Part shown: positions 8,563-13,599 of the stretch, in pieces
Layout of the letters: the number at the start of each line of letters is the position of its first letter
Position numbering within the stretch: the stretch's first letter is position 1
From: Methanoculleus sp.
Lineage (GTDB): Archaea; Halobacteriota; Methanomicrobia; Methanomicrobiales; Methanoculleaceae
Direction of reading: 5' to 3'
NCBI GenBank assembly: GCA_023230425.1
Contig: JALNXI010000021.1
Span: forward strand, 1 to 13,599
Length of the DNA: 13,599 nucleotides
The notes under the pieces: model-generated
Databases searched by the model: none
The model's input: the letters and a program-made list of their open reading frames with translations, nothing else
What the model was told of the DNA's origin: nothing
Program-made: the position numbers and the translations under genes

Positions 8563-9966
8563 TTAACTGAAATCCATCACTTCCGGCTGGAGTGTCTGGA
8601 GATCGATGACAAACGCCCGCGCGGGGGTAGGATGGATGTTCATCTGTTTCTGAAACGATGTCTGGGATTGCCAGGTGCCGGTGTTCACCCCGAGGACGCC
8701 CCGGTAACGGGTGATGCCGCAGATGTGGACGTGCCCCGTGAGGAGGATCTCGGGGAGCGGGTCGATGACGAGCCGGTCGGTCTTCATGGCGGCGATGGGG
8801 GTCCGCATACCGTAGGGGGAGGCAAGCAGCCGGCGTTTCAGCATCTCATCCATGATCTCGCCGGGCCGCTCGTAACTCGCTCCGGGGATGAGCCCGATCA
8901 TGTCGTCGAACGACCGTCCATGGTACATCAGGACCCGGACACCCTGGAGGTTTAACAGGCAGGGGTTCTCGACAAGGGTGCAGTTTGCCGGGAAGTTCCT
9001 GGTGAACTCCGGCGGGATCGCCGGCTGCGGCTCGGCCATCCTGACGACATCGTGGTTTCCCGGGGCGGCAACGATCCGGACCCTTGACGGGAGGTCCCGG
9101 AGCATCCCGGCAAAGACGTCGTACTGCTCGTATATGTTCCTGATCGTCAGTTCGTCCTCCTGGCCGGGATAGATGCCGATACCGTCGACGAGGTCGCCCG
9201 CGATCAGGAGGTAGCCGGCGTCTGAGTCCTGGAGCCAGTCGGCGAACCGGTTCCATTCTTCTTCGAGGAAGGTGTTGCTCCCGACATGGACGTCGGAGAT
9301 CAGGACCGCCTTCCCCGGCCGGTCGCTCTTGAACGGGGCGTGATTGATGGGGACGTCCGGGCGGGAGAACTGCTCGGCGAAGAAGAGTCCCCCATCGTTT
9401 GAGAGTTTTCCCTTGACCCCGAGCACCTCGTCGGGGAGGATCCGTTCCGCCTCCACAAAGGCATCGTCCCTTCCCTTATTGAAGAGCACCCGGATGGCCC
9501 CGGTGGGGTCCTCCACCTCGACGAGCCGGTGCCCTTTGGCGGTTGTCCGGACATCGGCCACCATACCGATGATGTTGCACTCCTCGTCGCGGTAGCGGTG
9601 GGGAGACTTGACCAGCGCCTCTATGGGCATCGCGGTCATCCGGCCCCTGATCATCGAGGAGAGGCTGTTGTAGCGGTCCCGGAAGTAGTGGACGGCGTCC
9701 TCGTGGCCCGTGACGCTCCCCGTGGTCCCGGCGCTCCCCATGATCACCTCAAGTTCCGGGTCGGCAAGGAAACGAGTCCCGTCCCGGACTTTCTTCAGCC
9801 CTGGGATATGCTCTGCGGATACGACCAGGGTGCCGTCAGGAACCCCCGCAGCGATCCGGTCGATGAGCGTTGGATCGTTCTGCTCCTGGATGTAACTCAC
9901 CACGTCGGGATGGACCTGGTGCTTCAGCGCAAGGAACCGGCGTACGATCTCCCCTTCGGCGAGCAT
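8563..9966 (-). CDS. polB: DNA polymerase D (Pol II) small subunit DP1, 3'-5' exonuclease
   Basis: A 467-residue protein. It is the small subunit of the heterodimeric archaeal replicative polymerase PolD, giving proofreading exonuclease activity and binding the large subunit DP2 (not in this window). An OB-fold region spans about residues 130-205 (e.g. IIGMVADVRTTAKGHRLVEV). The calcineurin-like phosphoesterase domain follows with all metal-binding motifs intact: SDVHVGS 224-230, AGDLVDG 256-262, PGNHD 302-306, YHGRSFDD 348-355 and GHVHICG 411-417. The intact metal ligands indicate an active nuclease, unlike the degenerate eukaryotic B subunits. The N-terminal 120 residues are the usual variable region. 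The start at 9966 has no strong ribosome site; GGGGAG lies about 14 nt upstream. It is divergent from the signal peptidase gene across about 100 nt. Confidence 0.95.
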   Translation of the reverse strand: MLAEGEIVRRFLALKHQVHPDVVSYIQEQNDPTLIDRIAAGVPDGTLVVSAEHIPGLKKVRDGTRFLADPELEVIMGSAGTTGSVTGHEDAVHYFRDRYNSLSSMIRGRMTAMPIEALVKSPHRYRDEECNIIGMVADVRTTAKGHRLVEVEDPTGAIRVLFNKGRDDAFVEAERILPDEVLGVKGKLSNDGGLFFAEQFSRPDVPINHAPFKSDRPGKAVLISDVHVGSNTFLEEEWNRFADWLQDSDAGYLLIAGDLVDGIGIYPGQEDELTIRNIYEQYDVFAGMLRDLPSRVRIVAAPGNHDVVRMAEPQPAIPPEFTRNFPANCTLVENPCLLNLQGVRVLMYHGRSFDDMIGLIPGASYERPGEIMDEMLKRRLLASPYGMRTPIAAMKTDRLVIDPLPEILLTGHVHICGITRYRGVLGVNTGTWQSQTSFQKQMNIHPTPARAFVIDLQTLQPEVMDFS

Positions 9967-10032
9967 GGACCCATGTTATTCTCCCCGGGGTCATATGGGT
10001 TTATCTTTTTTCCGCTCGGTCCCCGGAGAACC

Positions 10033-10042
10033 TATGTATATG
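10033..10042 (+). promoter_or_regulatory. Candidate TATA box for the signal peptidase-cofH unit
   Basis: TATGTATATG is centred about 31 nt before the ATG at 10069 and no convincing Shine-Dalgarno sequence lies near that ATG. The arrangement fits a leaderless transcript. The match to a TATA box is only moderate. Confidence 0.35.
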
Positions 10043-10068
10043 AAGGAATAGCATTCTCTTTGGAACAC

Positions 10069-10737
10069 ATGTCGGATGTTACCTGGTTGCAGCGTGCAGC
10101 ATCGGCCCTCGCGGCGTTCCGGGAGAGCGACCACCGGGTCGTTTCCCTGGCCCGGGACCTCCTCTGGGTTGTCGCGGTCGTGGGCGGTATCGCCCTCGCC
10201 CTCTACCTCGTCGCCGGCACCTGGCCGGCGGTGGTCACGATAGAGTCGGAGAGCATGGTCCCCCACATGAATGTCGGCGACCTGGTGCTCGTCGTCGATG
10301 AAGACCGGTTCGGCGAGCTCGCGACCTGGGCCGAGGGACAGCGGACCGGGCACCAGTCCTTCGGGGATTACGGCGACGTGATCATCTATCGCCCGAACGG
10401 CGCCGATTCGGTCCACCCGATCATTCACCGGGCAATGACCTACGTCGATACCGCCGCCGTGGAGCAGTCAGGGCTCGGGAAGTACTACACCGACCCGCAT
10501 GGCGGCTACATCACCAAAGGGGACAACAACCCGTCTATCGACCAGGGGAACCTCCGGATAGCGGGCGTCGGCCTGGTCGAGCCGGTCGAGAAGGAGTGGA
10601 TCGTCGGAAAAGCCCTCATCGCGGTGCCGCTCATCGGCTACCTGCCCCTGCACCTCGCCGAGTTCGCCGTCGTCGTCATCGTCGTCATCCTCATCCACGA
10701 TTTCATCCTTGCGCGGCATAAAGAGAAAAAGGAATAA
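10069..10737 (+). CDS. Signal peptidase I, archaeal/ER (S26B-like) type
   Basis: A 222-residue membrane protease that removes signal peptides from exported proteins on the outer face of the membrane. The first membrane helix is about residues 31-50, followed directly by ESESMVPHMNVGD with catalytic Ser62. VHPIIHRAM supplies His120 in place of the bacterial Lys, and KGDNNPSIDQ supplies Asp152 (and Asp158), the Ser-His-Asp arrangement of archaeal and ER signal peptidases. A second helix lies at about 190-213 with a basic tail RHKEKKE, so the active domain is outside with both termini in the cytoplasm. The frame stays open upstream to 9529, but that part is antisense to the polymerase gene and lacks family similarity, so the ATG at 10069 is used. 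It precedes cofH1 by 27 nt and is probably co-transcribed. It would be a candidate processing enzyme for the secreted CobN-like protein of this window. Confidence 0.92.
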   Translation: MSDVTWLQRAASALAAFRESDHRVVSLARDLLWVVAVVGGIALALYLVAGTWPAVVTIESESMVPHMNVGDLVLVVDEDRFGELATWAEGQRTGHQSFGDYGDVIIYRPNGADSVHPIIHRAMTYVDTAAVEQSGLGKYYTDPHGGYITKGDNNPSIDQGNLRIAGVGLVEPVEKEWIVGKALIAVPLIGYLPLHLAEFAVVVIVVILIHDFILARHKEKKE

Positions 10738-10764
10738 GTCCCGGACTGCAATAGAGTGTTTACG

Positions 10765-11853
10765 ATGCCGCATTTACTGCATGACCTGCTCGATGACACG
10801 CTCGCCGGTCACCGGCTCACGGAGGAGGAGGCCGTCCGCCTCCTCGCGACCCGCGGCCGGGACGTCTGGGATATCGCCGCCGCCGCGGACGAACTCCGGG
10901 AACGGAAAGTCGGTGATGCCGTCACCTACGTCCGGAACCAGAACGTTCACGTCACCAACATCTGCAAGAACCTCTGCGGGTTCTGCGGATTTGGGCGGCG
11001 GGCTGATGACCCCGAGGCGTTCCGTGACGATCTCGCGACAGTGCGGGAGAAGGCCCGGACGGCGGTGGCACGCAACGTCACCGAGATCTGCCTCCTCTCG
11101 GGGGTGCACCCGGACTACACGCTCGACTCCTACACCGACCTCATCTCCTCTGTGCGGGAGGTCGCGCCCGGGGTGGATATCCACACCGCAAGCCCGGACG
11201 AGATTGCCTGGGCCGCAAAGCAGAGCGGCGTCTCGACCGCCGCGGTCATAGAACGGCTCCGTGAGGCGGGTCTCGGGACCCTGCAGGGGACGGCGGCCGA
11301 GATCCTGGTGGACAGCGTCCGCGCGGTGATCTGCCCAAGGAAATGCGATACGGCGACCTGGGTCCGGGTCATCCGGGAGGCGCACGAACTCGGGATCCGC
11401 TCGACGGCGACGATCCTGTACGGCTCCTGCGAGAGCGAGGCAGACCGGGCCCGGCACCTCGGCGTTCTCCGGGAGATCCAGGACGATACCGGGGGGTTCA
11501 CCGAGTTCGTCCCTCTCTCCTTCATTCACGAGAAGACCGCCCTCTACCGGGCCGGGCTCGCGCGTGCGGGGGCGACCGGCAGGGAGGATATCCTGATGGT
11601 CGCGGTCGCCCGGCTCTTCCTCGACAACTTCGATCACATCCAGGTCTCCTGGGGAAAGGTGGGGATGAAGATGGCAGAGGTGGCGCTTCTTTCAGGCGCA
11701 GACGACCTCGGAGGGACGATGTTCTGCGACGACGTCTCGGTCGACGCCGGCGGTGAGGGTGCCGATTACCTGGACCCGGGCGATATGCAGCGGATCGCGA
11801 GTGATCTCGGCCGGGCGCTCCGGCAGCGAACGACGACCTACGAGATGGTGTGA
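10765..11853 (+). CDS. cofH1: CofH-type radical SAM enzyme, FO synthase subunit 2, copy 1
   Basis: A 362-residue protein of the CofH family. CofH uses a radical SAM cluster to couple tyrosine with 5-amino-6-ribitylaminouracil; CofG then closes the ring to FO, the chromophore of coenzyme F420. The cluster motif CKNLCGFC places the three Fe-S ligands at Cys67, Cys71 and Cys74. Further family segments are GTAAEILVDS (about 175-184), YGSCESEADR and FTEFVPLSF. The ATG at 10765 is preferred over a GTG at 10756 because it lines up with the start of the second copy. Ribosome site weak. About half of residues 77-174 match copy 2, but the next 66 residues are almost identical. No CofG is present here. 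Which copy makes FO, or whether both do, cannot be told from the sequence. Confidence 0.92.
   Translation: MPHLLHDLLDDTLAGHRLTEEEAVRLLATRGRDVWDIAAAADELRERKVGDAVTYVRNQNVHVTNICKNLCGFCGFGRRADDPEAFRDDLATVREKARTAVARNVTEICLLSGVHPDYTLDSYTDLISSVREVAPGVDIHTASPDEIAWAAKQSGVSTAAVIERLREAGLGTLQGTAAEILVDSVRAVICPRKCDTATWVRVIREAHELGIRSTATILYGSCESEADRARHLGVLREIQDDTGGFTEFVPLSFIHEKTALYRAGLARAGATGREDILMVAVARLFLDNFDHIQVSWGKVGMKMAEVALLSGADDLGGTMFCDDVSVDAGGEGADYLDPGDMQRIASDLGRALRQRTTTYEMV
11287..11486 (+). repeat. 200-bp near-identical tract shared with cofH2 (copy at 12826-13025)
   Basis: Aligned at a constant offset of 1539 bp, this stretch differs from 12826-13025 at only 8 of 200 bases by my count, including exact runs of 46 and 51 bases. 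Third codon positions are conserved too, which protein selection alone does not explain. The segment just before it shares only about half its residues between the copies. Recent gene conversion is the simplest explanation. Confidence 0.75.
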
Positions 11854-11878
11854 GGCCGGCCGGGAGAGCTCGCTCACA
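11849..11878. terminator. Inverted repeat joining the two convergent stop codons
   Basis: TGTGAG (11849-11854) and CTCACA (11873-11878) are exact reverse complements. The TGA of cofH1 (11851-11853) lies in one arm and the TGA of the opposing DUF1805 gene in the other. The loop contains the palindrome GGCCGGCC. It could act as a two-way transcript end, but the 6-bp arms are short. Confidence 0.3.
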
Positions 11879-12188
11879 TCCTGTTTAAGGCCTCTCGCCC
11901 CGGCATCCCGATCTCGATGCGGCGCTGTATCGCCGGGAGGTTTATCGCCTTCACCTCGGCGTCCAGCAGGTCATCAAGGTTCTCCAGGGTGGACTCTTCC
12001 GAGACACCCACGATCGCTGCAGGAACCCCGTTATTTGCCAGTGCCTCGATATCGAATCCGGTGGTCCCGATCATCCCCTCATCGGTCACCCAGGCCATCA
12101 GGCTGGTCTCTCCGACCGGGACGACGTATCCGAATGCGTCCTTGTAGCTGAGCCTTGTGCGCTGGTGACATAGGATCTGCTGAGCCAT
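11874..12188 (-). CDS. Small DUF1805-like protein
   Basis: A 104-residue soluble protein without signal peptide or membrane segment. It resembles the archaeal DUF1805 family: a middle part with GTTGFDIEALANNGVPAA, a hydrophobic/acidic stretch, and the terminal IGMPGREALNRM that matches the usual family ending G-x-x-GREAL. No biochemical role is established for this family that I can name. It lies between the two cofH copies on the opposite strand, with its stop 20 nt from the cofH1 stop and its start 115 nt from the cofH2 start. The sequence CATACACTTATC about 29 nt upstream may be a weak TATA box. GGGAG sits only 2 nt before the ATG, too close for normal use. The location next to deazaflavin genes could be chance. 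Confidence 0.75.
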   Translation of the reverse strand: MAQQILCHQRTRLSYKDAFGYVVPVGETSLMAWVTDEGMIGTTGFDIEALANNGVPAAIVGVSEESTLENLDDLLDAEVKAINLPAIQRRIEIGMPGREALNRM

Positions 12189-12303
12189 GGCTCCCGAGAT
12201 GTCTCCCGGACTGATAAGTGTATGCCCTCCGCCGGAAGCACACCCGAATGTTCTTGAGCTGACCGCGCCAAATGAGGTTATCCTGCAAAGACGGTTGAGA
12301 TGT

Positions 12304-13398
12304 ATGACGCCACCACTGCGACAGTTGCTTGACGATGCGCTTGCCGGTTACCGGCTCACGGAAGAGGAGGCGGTGCGGCTGATGAAGACCCGGGACCGGG
12401 GCGTCTGGGATATCACCGCCGCCGCGGATGAACTCCGGGAGAAGAAAGTCGGTGATGCCGTCACCTATGTCCGGAACCAGAACATCAACGTGACCAACCT
12501 CTGCGTGAACGCCTGTGGGTTCTGCGGGTTCTCCCGAAAACCGGGTGACGCTGATGCATTTCTCCATGATGAAGCCGTCGTGCGGGAGAAGGCCCGGATG
12601 GCGCGTGAGCGGAACGTGACTGAGGTCTGCACGGTGAGCGGCCTCCACCCGGATTTTGACGCGCAATCCTACGTCGATATCATATCCTGGATCCGGGACG
12701 AGGCTCCCGGGGTTCATATCCACGCGAGCAACCCGATGGAGGTGGCCTATGCCGCAAAGAAGAGTGATCTCTCCACCCGGGAGGTGCTGGAGCGGATGCA
12801 GGCGGCGGGGCTAACGACCCTCTGCGGGACGGCGGCCGAGATCCTGGTGGACAGCATCCGTGCGGTGATCTGCCCGAACAAATGCGATACGGCGACCTGG
12901 GTCCGGGTCATCCGGGAGGCGCACGGACTCGGGATCCGCTCGACGGCGACGATCCTGTACGGCTCCTGCGAGAGCGAAGCGGACCGGGCCCGGCACCTCG
13001 GCGTTCTCCGGGAGATCCAGGACGAGACCCGCGGGTTCACCGAGTTCGTGCCCCTCTCGTTTGTCCATAAAAACACCCCTCTCTACCGGGCGGGGCTCGC
13101 CCGGCCCGGGGCGACCGGCAGAGAGGATATTCTGATGTTTGCTACATCGAGGCTCTTCCTCGACAACTTCGACCACGTCCAGGCCTCCTGGGTGAAGTTG
13201 GGAACAAAGATGGCCCAGATGGCGCTTCTTTCGGGTGCAGACGACCTCGGGGGAACGCTCTTTGAGGAGAGCATATCCAGGGAGGCGGGCGCCCGGGACA
13301 CCGATTACCTGGACCCAGGCGAGATGCGGCGGATGGCCGGAGACCTCGGGCGGACGCTCCGGCAACGGACGACAACTTACGACCTCCTTCCGGGCTGA
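12304..13398 (+). CDS. cofH2: CofH-type radical SAM enzyme, FO synthase subunit 2, copy 2
   Basis: A 364-residue paralogue of cofH1, with the cluster motif CVNACGFC (Cys67, Cys71, Cys74) at the same residue numbers and no gaps relative to copy 1 until the last residues. The frame is open from 12187, but the ATG at 12304 matches the start of copy 1 and the upstream part lacks similarity. The region following the cluster (SRKPGDADAF..., about residues 77-174) is where the copies differ most and could alter substrate handling; residues 175-240 are nearly identical. It has its own 115-nt upstream region with a weak GGTTGAG ribosome site 4 nt before the ATG, so it may be transcribed separately from copy 1. 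Role as for CofH: radical coupling of tyrosine to the ribitylaminouracil during F420 synthesis. Specialisation is unproven. Confidence 0.92.
   Translation: MTPPLRQLLDDALAGYRLTEEEAVRLMKTRDRGVWDITAAADELREKKVGDAVTYVRNQNINVTNLCVNACGFCGFSRKPGDADAFLHDEAVVREKARMARERNVTEVCTVSGLHPDFDAQSYVDIISWIRDEAPGVHIHASNPMEVAYAAKKSDLSTREVLERMQAAGLTTLCGTAAEILVDSIRAVICPNKCDTATWVRVIREAHGLGIRSTATILYGSCESEADRARHLGVLREIQDETRGFTEFVPLSFVHKNTPLYRAGLARPGATGREDILMFATSRLFLDNFDHVQASWVKLGTKMAQMALLSGADDLGGTLFEESISREAGARDTDYLDPGEMRRMAGDLGRTLRQRTTTYDLLPG
12826..13025 (+). repeat. 200-bp near-identical tract shared with cofH1 (copy at 11287-11486)
   Basis: Partner of the tract in cofH1. It encodes the segment from GTAAEILVDS through YGSCESEADRARHLGVLREI. 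Only three residues differ inside the tract (Val/Ile, Arg/Asn, Glu/Gly). Confidence 0.75.
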
Positions 13399-13409
13399 TC
13401 TCCGGGGAT

Positions 13410-13432
13410 GGCCGGGCTGCTTCGGCCCGGCC
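13410..13432 (+). terminator. Stem-loop after cofH2
   Basis: GGCCGGGC (13410-13417) pairs with GCCCGGCC (13425-13432) around the loop TGCTTCG. It begins 11 nt after the cofH2 stop. An A-rich stretch, not a T-run, follows, so it is a probable 3'-end structure and not a classic terminator. Confidence 0.45.
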
Positions 13433-13444
13433 CCAAAAATTATG

Positions 13445-13461
13445 CCCGGAAAATTATATAT
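13445..13461 (+). promoter_or_regulatory. TATA-type promoter of the last gene
   Basis: CCCGGAAAATTATATAT is a good archaeal promoter candidate, with a purine-rich element before an AT-rich box. Transcription would begin about 25 nt downstream, near 13482, which is the foot of the leader hairpin described next. Confidence 0.6.
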
Positions 13462-13483
13462 CCACAAATGGAGTATGGCTCCT

Positions 13484-13509
13484 CAACGCCGGCCTGATGC
13501 CGGCGATTG
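13484..13509 (+). promoter_or_regulatory. Leader stem-loop just before the ribosome binding site
   Basis: CAACGCCGGC (13484-13493) can pair with GCCGGCG-A-TTG (13499-13509), with a loop CTGAT and one bulged A. The Shine-Dalgarno stretch GGAGGGAG (13509-13516) touches the 3' side of the stem. The structure could stabilise the transcript or control translation. No known riboswitch class is recognised. Confidence 0.4.
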
Positions 13510-13522
13510 GAGGGAGAAAGAC

Positions 13523-13599
13523 ATGGTAGATGGTCTTATAGGCCTTGCAATCCTCTTCTTCGTACTGGCACTTGTCTTTGCCTTGCTCGGAGCACGGGG
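13523..13599 (+). CDS. Small hydrophobic membrane protein, possibly DUF1328 family (3' end beyond window)
   Basis: Only the first 25 codons are present. They start MVDGLIGLAILFFVLALVFA and continue as a single hydrophobic helix ending in LLGARG. The pattern, a very short N-terminus followed at once by a helix rich in Leu, Ile, Phe and Ala ending at a Gly-rich turn, resembles small two-helix membrane proteins of the DUF1328 (YtjA) type, but too little is visible for a firm call. The start is well supported: GGAGGGAG lies 6 nt upstream of the ATG and a clear promoter precedes it. It follows cofH2 in the same direction but appears to be transcribed on its own. Confidence 0.6.
   Translation, partial: MVDGLIGLAILFFVLALVFALLGAR

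Noticed and set aside
9529..10068. N-terminal extension of the signal peptidase frame
   Set aside because: Mostly antisense to the polymerase D subunit and without membrane or family features. The ATG at 10069 places the first helix and catalytic Ser at usual positions.
10774..11637. Minus-strand open frames opposite the cofH genes (also 12811-13467)
   Set aside because: Both lie opposite CofH proteins with intact motifs, and they resemble each other only because the sense genes do.
12187..12303. Extension of cofH2 by 39 codons
   Set aside because: Copy 1 begins at the position equal to 12304 and the extension has no CofH similarity.

Overview
The window looks like a piece of a methanogenic euryarchaeal chromosome, most likely Methanomicrobiales and plausibly Methanoculleus-like. 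The grounds are high GC, a PolD small subunit (archaea-specific DNA polymerase), two CofH-type deazaflavin (coenzyme F420) synthase paralogues, an archaeal Ser-His type signal peptidase, a membrane pyrophosphatase and archaeal TATA-type promoters. The genus is inferred from memory of gene content and not tested.

Left part, minus strand (6263 down to 1). This is a metal/tetrapyrrole-type locus of four genes. In transcription order they are a six-to-seven-helix DUF2162 membrane protein with an intramembrane CPAC motif (6263-5544), a MotA/TolQ/ExbB-family motor channel (5547-4927), a DUF2149 protein that resembles ExbD/TolR in layout (4930-4589), and, after an oligo-T stop and a new promoter, a very large CobN-like protein (4445 running off the left edge). 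The first three genes are joined by ATGA stop/start overlaps. The CobN-like protein has a signal peptide, a long Pro/Glu/Thr/Gly-rich linker and about 17 N-glycosylation sequons, so it is probably outside the membrane, unlike the cytoplasmic cobaltochelatase that gives the family its name. Together the genes suggest an ion-gradient-driven surface machine acting on a metal or metallo-tetrapyrrole. In this copy the ExbB-like gene carries an in-frame TAA between its two conserved halves.

Middle part, minus strand (9966 down to 6448). A membrane-integral pyrophosphatase (hppA type, with residues of the K+-dependent and probably Na+-pumping group) lies downstream of the exonuclease/small subunit of DNA polymerase D.

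Right part, mostly plus strand (10069-13599). A signal peptidase I is followed 27 nt later by a first cofH. A small DUF1805-type gene lies on the opposite strand, then a second cofH, and finally the start of a small membrane protein gene with its own promoter and leader hairpin. The two cofH genes align without gaps at an offset of 1539 bp and share a 200-bp patch at 96% identity inside otherwise more diverged genes, which looks like gene conversion.

No tRNA, rRNA, CRISPR array or insertion sequence was seen. No gene-free stretch exceeds 300 bases.
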